DNA of 64,000 bases from Caprella mutica (GCA_947561585.1 CANNZV010003164.1:19446-83445); one strand, 5' to 3'. Shown: positions 26,601-36,984, numbered from the stretch's first letter. Translations and numbers: made by a program. The notes: generated by a model from the letters alone, not told the origin.

Positions 26601-29600
26601 TAAGAGTCCTCTTGTTCCTAAGTGTCCTCTTATTCCTAAGTGTCCTCTTATTCCTAAGTGTCTTCTTGTTCCTAAGTGTCCTCTTGTTCCTAAGTGTCCT
26701 CTTGTTCCTAAGTTTTCTCTTGTTCCTAAGTGTCTTCTTATTCCTAAGTGTCCTCTTTTTCCTAAGTGTCCTCTTGTTCCTAAGTGTCCTCTTATTCCTA
26801 AGTGTCCTCTTGTTCCTAAGTGTCCTCTTGTTCCTAAGTGTCCTCTTGTTCCTAAGTATCTTCTTATTCCTAAGTGTCCTCTTGTTCCCAAGTGTCTTCT
26901 TATTCCTAAGTGTCTTCTTGTTCCTAAGAGTCCTCTTGTTCCTAAGTGTCCTCTTGTTCCTAAGTGTCTTCTTATTCCTAAGTGTCCTCTTGTTCCTAAG
27001 TGTACTTTTGTTCCTAAGTGTCCTCTTGTTCCTAAGTGTCCTCTTGTTCTTAAGAGTCCTCTTGTTCCTAAGTGTCCTCTTGTTCTTAAGAGTCCTCTTG
27101 TTCCTAAGTGTCCTCTTATTCCTAAGTGTCCTCTTGTTCTTATATGTCTTCTTGTTCCTAAGTGTCTTCTTGTTCCTAAGTGTCCTCTTGTTCCCAAGTG
27201 TCTTCTTGTTCCTAAGTGTCTTCTTGTTCCTAAGTGTCTTCTTGTTCTTAAGTGTCTTCTTGTTCCTAAGTGTCTTCTTGTTCCTAAGTGTCTTCTTGTT
27301 CCTAAGTGTCTTCTTGTTCCTAAGTGTCTTCTTGTTCTTAAGTGTCTTCTTGTTCCTAAGTGTCCTCTTATTCCTAAGTGTCCTCTTGTTCCTAAGTGTC
27401 CTCTTGTTCCTAAGTGTCCTCTTGTTCCTAAGTATCTTCTTATTCCTAAGTGTCCTCTTGTTCCTAAGTATCTTCTTATTCCTAAGTGTCTTCTTGTTCC
27501 TAAGAGTCCTCTTGTTCCTAAGTGTCCTCTTGTTCCTAAGTATCTTCTTATTCCTAAGTGTCCTCTTGTTCCTAAGTGTCTTCTTGTTCTTAAGTGTCTT
27601 CTTGTTCCTAAGTGTCTTCTTGTTCCTAAGTGTCTTCTTGTTCCTAAGTGTCTTCTTGTTCCTAAGTGTCTTCTTGTTCCTAAGTGTCTTCTTGTTCCTA
27701 AGTGTCCTCTTGTTCCTAAGTGTCCTCTTGTCCCTAAGTGTCCTCTTGTTCCTAAGTGTCCACTTGTTCCTAAGTGTCCTCTTGTCCCGAAGTGTCCTCT
27801 TGTTCCTAAGTGTCCACTTGTTCCTAAGTGTCCTTTTGTTCTTATGTGTCCACTTGTTCCTAAGTGTCCTCTTGTTCCTAAGTGTCCTCTTGTCCCTAAG
27901 TGTCCTCTTGTTTCTAAGTGTCCTCTTGTTCCTAAGTGTCCTCTTGTTCCTAAGTGTCCACTTGTTCCTAAGTGTCCTCTTGTTCTTAAGAGTCCTCTTG
28001 TTTCTAAGTGTCCTCTTGTTCCTAAGTGTCCCCTTGTTCCTAAGTGTCCACTTGTTCCTAAGTGTCCTCTTGTTCCTAAGTGTCCTCTTGTTCCTAAGTG
28101 TCCTCTTATTCCTAAGTGTCCTCTTGTTCCTAAGTGTCCTCTTGTTCCTAAGTGTCCACTTGTTCCTAAGTGTCTTCTTGTTCCTAAGTGTCTTCTTGTT
28201 CCTAAGTGTCCACTTGTTCCTAAGTGTCCACTTGTTCCTAAGTGTCTTCTTGTTCCTATGTGTCCTCTTGTTCCTAAGTGTCCTCTTGTTCCTAAGTGTC
28301 CTCTTGTTCCTAAGTGTCCTCTTATTCCTAAGTGTCCTCTTGTTCCTAAGTGTCCTCTTGTTCCTAAGTGTCCTCTTGTTCCTAAGTGTCCTCTTGTTCC
28401 TAAGTGTCTTCTTGTTCCTAAGTGTCCACTTGTTCCTAAGTGTCCTCTTGTTCTTAAGAGTCCTCTTGTTCCTAAGTGTCCTCTTGTCCCTAAGTGTCCT
28501 CTTGTTCTTAAGAGTCCTCTTGTTCTTAAGTGTCCTCTTGTTCCTAAGTGTCCTCTTGTTCTTAAGAGTCCTCTTGTTCCTAAGTGTCCTCTTGTTCTTA
28601 AGAGTCCTCTTGTTCTTAAGTGTCCTCTTGTTCCTAAGTGTCCTCTTGTTCTTAAGAGTCCTTTTGTTCCTAAGTGTCCTCTTATTCCTAAGTGTCCTCT
28701 TATTCCTAAGTGTCTTCTTGTTCCTAAGTGTCCTCTTGTTCCTAAGTGTCCTCTTGTTCCTAAGTTTTCTCTTGTTCCTAAGTGTCTTCTTATTCCTAAG
28801 TGTCCTCTTTTTCCTAAGTGTCCTCTTGTTCCTAAGTGTCCTCTTATTCCTAAGTGTCCTCTTGTTCCTAAGTGTCCTCTTGTTCCTAAGTGTCCTCTTG
28901 TTCCTAAGTATCTTCTTATTCCTAAGTGTCCTCTTGTTCCTAAGTGTCTTCTTATTCCTAAGTGTCTTCTTGTTCCTAAGAGTCCTCTTGTTCCTAAGTG
29001 TCCTCTTGTTCCTAAGTGTCTTCTTGTTCCTAAGAGTCCTCTTGTTCCTAAGTGTCCTCTTGTTCCTAAGTGTCTTCTTATTCCTAAGTGTCCTCTTGTT
29101 CCTAAGTGTCCTCTTGTTCCTAAGTGTCCTCTTGTTCCTAAGTGTCCTCTTGTTCTTAAGAGTCCTCTTGTTCCTAAGTGTCCTCTTGTTCTTAAGAGTC
29201 TTCTTGTTCCTAAGTGTCCTCTTATTCCTAAGTGTCCTCTTGTTCTTATATGTCTTCTTGTTCCTAAGTGTCTTCTTGTTCCTAAGTGTCCTCTTGTTCC
29301 CAAGTGTCTTCTTGTTCCTAAGTGTCTTCTTGTTCCTAAGTGTCTTCTTGTTCTTAAGTGTCTTCTTGTTCCTAAGTTTCTTCTTGTTCCTAAGTGTCTT
29401 CTTGTTCCTAAGTGTCTTCTTGTTCCTAAGTGTCTTCTTGTTCTTAAGTGTCTTCTTGTTCCTAAGTGTCTTCTTGTTCCTAAGTGTCTTCTTGTTCCTA
29501 AGTGTCTTCTTGTTCCTAAGTGTCTTCTTGTTCCTAAGTGTCTTCTTGTTCCTAAGTGTTTTCTTGTTCCTAAGTGTCCTCTTATTCCTAAGTGTCTTCT

Positions 29601-30602
29601 TGTTCCTAAGAGTCCTCTTGTTCCTAAGTGTCCTCTTGTTCCTAAGTGTCTTCTTGTTCCTAAGAGTCCTCTTGTTCCTAAGTGTCCTCTTGTTCCTAAG
29701 TGTCTTCTTATTCCTAAGTGTCCTCTTGTTCCTAAGTGTCCTCTTGTTCCTAAGTGTCCTCTTGTTCCTAAGTGTCCTCTTGTTCTTAAGAGTCCTCTTG
29801 TTCCTAAGTGTCCTCTTGTTCTTAAGAGTCTTCTTGTTCCTAAGTGTCCTCTTATTCCTAAGTGTCCTCTTGTTCTTATATGTCTTCTTGTTCCTAAGTG
29901 TCTTCTTGTTCCTAAGTGTCCTCTTGTTCCCAAGTGTCTTCTTGTTCCTAAGTGTCTTCTTGTTCCTAAGTGTCTTCTTGTTCTTAAGTGTCTTCTTGTT
30001 CCTAAGTTTCTTCTTGTTCCTAAGTGTCTTCTTGTTCCTAAGTGTCTTCTTGTTCCTAAGTGTCTTCTTGTTCTTAAGTGTCTTCTTGTTCCTAAGTGTC
30101 TTCTTGTTCCTAAGTGTCTTCTTGTTCCTAAGTGTCTTCTTGTTCCTAAGTGTCTTCTTGTTCCTAAGTGTCTTCTTGTTCCTAAGTGTTTTCTTGTTCC
30201 TAAGTGTCCTCTTGTTCCTAAGTGTCTTCTTGTTCCTAAGTGTCTTCTTGTTCCTAAGTGTCTTCTTGTTCTTAAGTGTCTTCTTGTTCCTAAGTGTCTT
30301 CTTGTTCCTAAGTGTCTTCTTGTTCCTAAGTGTCTTCTTGTTCCTAAGTGTCTTCTTGTTCCTAAGTGTCTTCTTGTTCTTAAGTGTCTTCTTGTTCCTA
30401 AGTGTCTTCTTGTACCTAAGTGTCTTCTTGTTCCTAAGTGTCTTCTTGTTCCTAAGTGTCTTCTTGTTCCTAAGTGTCTTCTTGTTCCTAAGTGTCTTCT
30501 TGTTCTTAAGTGTCTTCTTGTTCCTAAGTGTCTTCTTGTTCCTAAGTGTCTTCTTGTTCCTAAGTGTCTTCTTGTTCCTAAGTGTCTTCTTGTTCCTAAG
30601 TG
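23691..30602. repeat. 6,912-bp higher-order block, copy 2
   Basis: Directly adjacent tandem copy of 16,779-23,690. The match fails on the left before about 16,765/23,677 and on the right after about 23,692/30,604, so the two copies abut without a gap. This is either a very recent segmental duplication inside the array or an assembly duplication. Confidence 0.85.
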
Positions 30603-31483
30603 TCTTCTTGTTCTTAAGTGTCTTCTTGTTCCTAAGTGTCTTCTTGTACCTAAGTGTCTTCTTGTTCCTAAGTGTCTTCTTGTTCCTAAGTGTCTTCTTG
30701 TTCCTAAGTGTCTTCTTGTTCCTAAGTGTCTTCTTGTTCCTAAGTGTCTTCTTGTTCCTAAGTGTCTTCTTGTTCTTAAGTGTCTTCTTGTTCCTAAGTG
30801 TCTTCTTGTTCCTAAGTGTCTTCTTGTTCCTAAGTGTCTTCTTGTTCCTAAGTGTCTTCTTGTTCCTAAGTGTCTTCTTGTTCCTAAGTGTTTTCTTGTT
30901 CCTAAGTGTCCTCTTGTTCCTAAGTGTCTTCTTGTTCCTAAGTGTCTTCTTGTTCCTAAGTGTCTTCTTGTTCTTAAGTGTCTTCTTGTTCCTAAGTGTC
31001 TTCTTGTTCCTAAGTGTCTTCTTGTTCCTAAGTGTCTTCTTGTTCCTAAGTGTCTTCTTGTTCCTAAGTGTCTTCTTGTTCCTAAGTGTCTTCTTGTTCC
31101 TAAGTGTCTTCTTGTTCCTAAGTGTCTTCTTGTTCTTAAGTGTCTTCTTGTTCCTAAGTGTCTTCTTGTACCTAAGTGTCTTCTTGTTCCTAAGTGTCTT
31201 CTTGTTCCTAAGTGTCTTCTTGTTCCTAAGTGTCTTCTTGTTCCTAAGTGTCTTCTTGTTCCTAAGTGTCTTCTTGTTCCTAAGTGTCTTCTTGTTCTTA
31301 AGTGTCTTCTTGTTCCTAAGTGTCTTCTTGTTCCTAAGTGTCCTCTTACTAAGGGTGATGTTGCTCTTCAGTGTTTTGTAGCTTACTATACTATTTTGAG
31401 GTATAGGATATAAACAAACAGTACCTATAGCATCTTCAAATTTCTAGAATCTAACTACCTATAAGAGGCTCGATTTGGGATAC

Positions 31484-32072
31484 CAGGACAATAACCCCCC
31501 GTGCAAAAAAAGCCCTCGGTCAAAAAAAACCGTGCAATATACCCCCCGGACAAAAACTCCCCAAGCAAAAAACCCCCGGTCTATATAAATGGCATTATTC
31601 ATTTTCATTAATATATCAAACATTATTCAATGCGAACCAATAATTATTACATTTTCTTCGAAAATATGACAAAAGTTTTTGCAAAATAAAGTATACCCAA
31701 TTACCTATTTTATAGTAAAAATAAGTACTGTATACATTTTGTCACTATCAAACCTGGCCAGGGGGGCAAGCCCCCCCACCAAACCCCCCCAACCTGACCG
31801 CTAACCTAACCTTAGGTGCACTATATCTCTTTATATTTGTGACATAAAGTAATTTTATTAGTAAAAAATTAATGAAAATTAATAAAATTGAATTTGGCTA
31901 TTTCTATCGACCGGGGTTTTTTTGTTTGTGAGATTCTTGTCCGGGGGGTTTATTGCACGGGGGGGGGGTATTTGTCCGGAGGGTATATTGCACGGGGGTT
32001 TTTGTCCGGGGGGTATAATGCAAAGTTTTTTTTTGACCGCGGGGTTTTTTTGCACTGGGGGTTATTGTCCTG
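31484..32072. mobile_element. 589-bp TIR element with C/G-run subrepeats
   Basis: Inverted ends CAGGACAATAACCCCC and its complement. Inside each end is a degenerate series of GTGCAATATACCCCCC and GGACAAAAA pieces, so each terminal region is itself repetitive. The middle (31,580-31,890) is AT-rich and contains a C-run segment, CTGGCCAGGGGGGCAAG, near 31,755. Short open frames on both strands at the right end follow the G-runs and are not genes. No clear target duplication was found. Confidence 0.7.
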
Positions 32073-32867
32073 TCACCTCGATTCGGACCATCCGTCAACC
32101 TCTGTAGTCGTATAATTTTCTTCCAACTCATTTTCACTTATTCCATTATAATAATTGATAGAAATACAATTGCTACTACTAAATTAGGCAAATCTATAAT
32201 TGATATCAGAAATTACGGTATATTTTAGCAATTTCTTTCCTCAATGAAATATTTTCATTTATTCATTAAAAATTTATATTTTCATAATAAAACTGTTTCA
32301 TCACTGACTATTGCGCTTACCAAAAGTACATACAATAAGTATAAAACTTTATATCTATCTGAAATCTACAATCGATAAAAAGAAAACAAAATCATAATGT
32401 ATCATAAGATATTAACACTTAAAAGGTCTATCTGTTTTCGTCGGACATTATCGACAAAAATTGAAATTGCAAATTATATGAAATTTGGTTCTATGTATTT
32501 ATTAAATTATTTAGTTTAAGTTGTTTGGGTAGATTATATCCCCCTCCGATTTTCTAAAAAAATGTTTATATCTCAAAAAGTAAAAATAATCACAAAGCTG
32601 CCTAGTTATTGTGATTATAAATAATCACAAAGCTGCCTAGTTCTTGTGATTAAAAATAATCACAATATATCAAATAAAAGGCTACGATAGCCTTACCTGC
32701 ATACCTTTACAATAAGAAAGATACTAGGCACCTTATTCAGTATTCCTAAGTACCTTTTTATCCTTAAATTTTCGACAATACGAGATAAAGTTAGTATTCC
32801 TTTCTTGTTCTTCAATTGAATCTAATAGAAAGTGTCGGAAAAAGTGACGGCTCAGTGTGAAATTTTT
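32073..32867. other. AT-rich spacer with a 43-bp duplication
   Basis: No gene was recognised. At about 32,586-32,660 a 43-bp unit containing AATCACAAAGCTGCCTAG and ending TTGTGATT is present twice, and each copy can form an AATCACA/TGTGATT hairpin. Confidence 0.5.
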
Positions 32868-33391
32868 TATATAATTAATTAAGAAGGGAATACTTGATCA
32901 ATTTCTTTTCTGTTAACTTTTATATGTCCTTAGTTCTACATGTTTACAGCATGAAAATATAAATTGTAATTCAGAGTGTGTTATTTTCATAATTTCTATC
33001 AGTTAGCTTGAAAGTAAGCTAACATTTTCTCAAAAAGTTTAAGAAAGCTCATTAGAAAGTGCTATATCTTTAGATAACTAACCAAAAAATCACAAAAACT
33101 CATCTGGTTGCCTGGTTAAACATTGGTCGACTTAACCATTTAAACAGGCTTTAAATACGGGGTATAACCGGTTAAACATATCTAAAAACCCGTCACTTGA
33201 AACATACAGGTGTACGTTCCGTTTTGAAACACGAAAATACAATCGCTACTGTTTCAGTTTAAATGTATGTACAGTTCAATATCAAAGATATAGTTTAAAA
33301 CAGATTCCTCCACCGAAGGAGCAATCTATCCGGTTTTCAGTAACCGGTAAAGATTTCTCTTACTTTCGTCTGCTGCTGGTCAGGTAGTGCA

Positions 33392-33426
33392 TATAAAATA
33401 TATTAAAAAGGGAGAGTCGGACAGTA
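33392..33426 (+). promoter_or_regulatory. Candidate core promoter (TATA box plus initiator)
   Basis: TATAAAA begins at 33,392 and an ACAGTA initiator-like site has its central A at 33,423, a spacing of 31, as expected for a TATA promoter. The next 83 bases contain no ATG and end at a consensus donor (GTGAGT at 33,506). This could drive the signal-peptide gene at 35,771 through a non-coding first exon. No transcript evidence. Confidence 0.4.
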
Positions 33427-33505
33427 TTATTGTCATTTGGTGTTTGGACTTCGCACTGTGAGCACCCCCGTGAAAGAAACTAAAGCAGGATAAATATATA
33501 TAAAT
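33423..33505 (+). other. Possible non-coding first exon of the 35.8-kb gene
   Basis: The stretch runs from the putative initiator A to a GTGAGT donor at 33,506 and contains no ATG. The next good acceptor on this strand is the pure pyrimidine tract and CAG at 35,740-35,770, which lies eight bases before the signal-peptide ATG. The join is inferred. Confidence 0.35.
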
Positions 33506-33779
33506 GTGAGTTGTTAGTAGGGTTGTGATAATATGCTTTAAAATCTTAGAAGGTCCCACGCAGTCTAGCGTAAAATTTCTCTAGAAATGCTTTAAATTTG
33601 TTGAGCTAAGGTTATGTAACATATAATTGTTAATAAAATTGATAAAGTATTCCCTTCGTAATTAATTATATAGGAATTATATATATATATATTCACTCTC
33701 TTCAATTATATATATATCGTCACTATCCAACTTTCTAATATATTGAATAGAAGAATAAAGAAGGTGTACTCACTATATA

Positions 33780-34229
33780 TCGTGATGCAGTAAATTTGAA
33801 AATATAACAGACGAAATGAAATGGTATCGAATACTATATACCGCTGGTGTAGAACCATTCAATACTCTTTAATTCTCTCCGTCTGTAATATTCTCTATGA
33901 TTTATAAAGCATATTGTCACTAGGGTTGTGACAATATGCTTTATGAATCATAGATCTTGAGAATATCACAGACGAAATGAAATGGTATCGAATACTATAT
34001 ACCGCTGGTGTAGAACCATTCAATTCTCTTTAATTCTCTCCGTCTGTAATATTCTCTATGATTTATAAAGCATATTGTCACTAGGGTTGTGACAATATAC
34101 TTTATAAATCATAGATCTTGAGAATATCACAGATGAAATGAAATAGTATCGAATACTATATACCGCTGGTGTAGAACCATTCAATACTCTTTAATTCTCT
34201 CCGTCTATGATATTCTCTATGATTTATTT
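33780..34229. repeat. 161-bp palindromic tandem repeat (about 2.7 copies)
   Basis: ACGAAATGAAATGGTATCGA recurs at 33,811, 33,972 and (with ATGAAATG) 34,133, a constant 161-bp period. Each unit holds inverted arms, CATATTGTCAC and GTGACAATATG, and CTATGATTTATAAAGC with its complement, so units can fold on themselves. It looks like tandem copies of a small foldback element. Confidence 0.75.
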
Positions 34230-34735
34230 TACTTATAAAAACGAATTATTCTTTTTGGTAAATATGATCTAAATATTTTAATTATGTTTGTCTTTAAAGC
34301 ATATATACTTTATGTAAACTATATAAAATGATCTAAAGGCTATTATGTTAATAAATTGAATAGAAATTCAACCATATGGAAAATAAAGTAGGAAATAGTT
34401 TCAGTAGAAATAAAAATTAAATATAATTCTATACAAATATTTAATAAATGATATATATATTAGAAATATTTTAAAATTAATAGAATAAGGAAAACATATT
34501 TTTCACTAATTCACCAATGCGTAAATATGTAACTGTACAATAATTCGTAATGTACCCTAGGAGTATAATAAATAGAATTCAAAACTTTTTATTAATTGCC
34601 TGTAATATTTGCTAATTGCCTTTTAACTCAATCAAACATTGAAAAGGCGTCAATATCTAACTAGTTACTTTGCACAGCAATATGCGGTTAGATGAGAAAT
34701 GGTCAGATTGATTTGAAATTTTTTTGAATTCTTTA
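34230..34735. other. AT-rich spacer with a family-C end fragment
   Basis: No gene seen. At 34,526-34,558 the sequence ACAATAATTCGTAATGTACC followed by CTAG resembles the right terminal repeat of the family-C foldback elements. No matching left end was found. Confidence 0.4.
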
Positions 34736-34947
34736 GGCCCATACTATACTAGCAGTTTCACCGCCGCGTTTTCACTGCCCTGTTTACGTCTCTTTAATTA
34801 ATCACGGTTAAATGAATGATGGGGCGGTAGAAACGCTAGTGTAGTATACAAATCTACTTTCCATTCATTTATCCGTGACTAAGTGAAGAGGTGTAAACTG
34901 GGCAGTAAAAACACGGCGGTTAATCTGCTAGTATAGAATTGGCTTTA
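34733..34947. mobile_element. PIF/Harbinger-like MITE, copy 2
   Basis: The 209-bp element (34,736-34,944) is flanked by TTA on both sides. Ends are GGCCCATACTATACTAGCAG and the inverted AGCCAATTCTATACTAGCAG. The interior matches the copy at 3,745-3,951 (CACCGCCGCGTTTTCACT; GAAACGCTAGTGTAGTATAC) with scattered substitutions. Confidence 0.8.
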
Positions 34948-35739
34948 AATGTTTTGAATATATTGACGTGAAGAAATTTGATTTATTGAAAATAATAAAA
35001 ATATTAGAAAAATATTATTGAAAATATGTTTTTATTTAAGTATTTTAAAATTATAAAATTATCAAAATTGAAAACTTTGAAACAATAATTGATTAAAATA
35101 TTTGAAAAAATTATTTATATAATTATTTAATTACAGTCTGCACAATCATACGAGAGGACCTACAGTTTGAATTTCTTGAGGAAAATCATAATGTATTTTA
35201 TAAATTTCAATCTTTAGTATATATTGGAGATGAACATTTGACTATAACTTTAGATTTAATTGTTCTATTTAGATTATGGCAGTGATTACGATTGAATTTA
35301 AATTAACTAAAATTACCTACTTAATTAGCACATAAATAGACTCGCAGTGTTCGGATAGTGGGGAGTTAACACAGGTAATAAACTAATTTGACAGTTACGA
35401 ATTGCCAATTCGTTAGTACCCACTCTACGGCCTCAGTGACAGAAAAAGCTCTATTAATAATATTGTTTAAAGTAGAATTAACCAAAATTCAAGAATTCTT
35501 TTTTAAATTTAATTAATTTACATTGAGTTTTTAAAGTATTTTTTAAGTGATTTTTTTTTTTTTTTTTTTTAAAGTATTTCTTTAAAAAGCATTTTTTTTA
35601 AAGTATTTTTAAAACCAATATTTAAAGTATTTTTTAGGTATATTTTTAAACTATTTCTTAGGTATTTTTTTAAACTATTATTTTAAAAATATTTTTCTAA
35701 GTAAGTATTTTTTAAAGTATAATTCACTTGGTATTTAAC
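34948..35739. other. AT-rich upstream region with T-runs
   Basis: Very AT-rich. Positions 35,520-35,715 are a degenerate run of TTTTTAAAGTATTTT pieces, including a T-run of about 20 bases near 35,551-35,571. No exon was seen. It lies just upstream of the pyrimidine tract of the signal-peptide exon. Confidence 0.5.
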
Positions 35740-35778
35740 ATCTCCCTCCCCCTCCCCCTCTCCACCACAGACCACACT

Positions 35779-35965
35779 ATGATGTTAAAGGCCTTTCTCC
35801 TGGTGTCTGTGGGGTGTCTGTTCGGGTCCGTGTCCGCAGAGGAGTCGCACCACCTTCAGGGGTATGGGGGAGAACACCTGGTGGGGTATGGGTCACAACA
35901 GCCCCAGGGGTATGACGATCACTACAGGGCATCAGTGTACGCCCCGGCCCCAGTGCTATCAGCTA
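35779..35965 (+). CDS. Signal-peptide exon of a secreted/membrane protein (gene 1, exon 1)
   Basis: Sixty-two codons plus one base. The exon begins at 35,771 after a 30-base pyrimidine tract ending CCACAG, so a 5' non-coding exon probably lies upstream. Two adjacent ATGs (35,779 and 35,782) start a hydrophobic stretch, MMLKAFLLVSVGCLFGSVSA, which is a clear signal peptide with a likely cut after Ala20 (before Glu-Glu). The mature start is His/Gln/Gly/Tyr-rich, with three GY-containing pieces (LQGYGGEH, LVGYGSQQ, PQGYDDHY). The exon ends at a strong GTGAGTAA donor in phase 1. That phase matches the acceptors at 37,160, 37,848, 38,126, 43,725 and 51,546. It is the only signal-peptide exon I can find in the cluster. 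The family is unrecognised. Confidence 0.75.
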
Positions 35966-36010
35966 GTGAGTAATAAAACATAGAAATTATCTTTTTAACT
36001 TGATTTAGGA

Positions 36011-36128
36011 TGTAAATGACCATGTACAAGGGCATTTACGGTAAAAATGACCATGTGCAAGGGCATTTACACTGTAAATGACCATGTGCAAGGGCATTTA
36101 CACTGTAAATGATCATGTACACTGTACA
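36011..36128. repeat. 31-bp minisatellite in the first intron
   Basis: About 3.7 copies of a unit built on GACCATGTGCAAGGGCATTT ACACTGTAAAT; GACCATG starts at 36,018, 36,049 and 36,080. It lies in the intron after the signal-peptide exon. Confidence 0.85.
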
Positions 36129-36284
36129 AGTAGGCTATAAGTGAGCTACCTTCATATCGTTAGCTAATTTTCATTAAATTTTAGTTAAGCTAAAAAAAGT
36201 ATATTCTCTTTTGAAGTTAAATCATTAATAATGCAGTATCCAAGCTACCGAATGTATAAAACTATTCGAAAAAAAATGTAGAGC

Positions 36285-36400
36285 TGCACGTATCATGGAT
36301 ACGAATTAAAATATCGAGTTAAAAAGACAGTTACTATAAACTTTCTTCGTACTTGATCGTAAACGTGGTACCGTCCGCTAACTCGTAACTTACCCTAGCT
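36285..36400. mobile_element. Right half of a family-C foldback element
   Basis: Contains GTATCATGGATACGAATT (36,290) and, at 36,357-36,400, ACGTGGTACCGTCCGCTAAC followed by TCGTAACTTACCCTAG, the family-C terminal repeat. The left half was not recognised. Confidence 0.5.
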
Positions 36401-36984
36401 CACTTACGGCTCACCAACTGTGTAATCATTGATTTCCAAACTAGTTTGTCCTGTCAGTAAATTATCTTTGATAATTCTAAGAGTGCTTTTAAAACTAATA
36501 AAGTTTAAGACTTTTATCACAAAGCTGATAAATCTTAACGATGTTTGGTGTTAGAATTTTTTTTTTGAGGTTCACATATACTGTGTATAATATTCTTATA
36601 TTGTCCCATTGATTTTATATGTTTTATGAAATAGCATGAACTAATTACCCCCGAATAACAATTTTTTAGTTTTAAAAACCTTGACCAGTTCCTTTATTTG
36701 TATTATTATAACTGTACCTTTTTCCCTAATTATGACTTACCTCTGATATCCAAATTAACTCAATACCCTGAACAATCGCTGTGAATAAACCTGATCCTTA
36801 TTTCTTAATGTATGTTCGTGATTGGGTAGCTCTGTATATCGAAAAAGTCAATTCATTAGACAACCACAAATCATGAGGTTGGCGTATAATGATTCAAACA
36901 TTCATGTGATAGCTCTACTCTTTTTCAAGAGATGTCTTTTTCAGTAGACACTTTGTTTTCAAATTCAGTACACCAATTATATTG

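Larger units (their letters stand above)
14585..31352. repeat. 16.8-kb 18-bp satellite, inverted relative to the first array
   Basis: About 930 copies of CCTCTTGTTCCTAAGTGT, the exact reverse complement of the unit at 4,967-6,706. Common variants are TCTTCTTG, TCCACTTG, GTTCTTAAG(A)G and TTATTCC. Unit length is 18 almost without exception; one 16-base unit lies near 14,935-14,940. As a result frames of 5,621, 5,029 and 4,998 residues are open on both strands, translating as Leu-Leu-Phe-Leu-Ser-Val, Pro-Leu-Val-Pro-Lys-Cys or His-Leu-Gly-Thr-Arg-Gly repeats. The longest plus frame has no ATG at its left end and nothing suggests transcription. I treat them as period artefacts. The right end (29,900-31,350) is the most homogeneous, dominated by the TCTTCTTG variant. 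Confidence 0.97.
32868..33673. mobile_element. Putative 0.8-kb TIR element enclosing a promoter-like site
   Basis: The left end reads ATAATTAATTAAGAAGGGAA and the right end, reverse-complemented, reads ATAATTAATTACGAAGGGAA. Both then run TACTT-ATCAATTT, and weaker similarity continues for about 90 bp (CCTTAG, GCAT). Target duplication is unclear. It contains the TATA/initiator pair at 33,392-33,423 described separately. Confidence 0.5.

Noticed and set aside
4967..31352. Insect telomere repeat, because the 18-bp unit contains TTAGG
   Set aside because: TTAGG occurs once per 18 bases, not in tandem; the array is interstitial and flanked by ordinary sequence.
14516..31413. Open frames of 5,621, 5,029 and 4,998 residues
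   Set aside because: They are translations of an 18-bp satellite whose period is a multiple of three. Two or more frames are open on both strands, the longest has no ATG at its left end, and no promoter, intron or paralog supports them.
31888..32137. Three overlapping Gly/Pro-rich frames
   Set aside because: They follow G-runs in the terminal repeat of the TIR element at 31,484-32,072.
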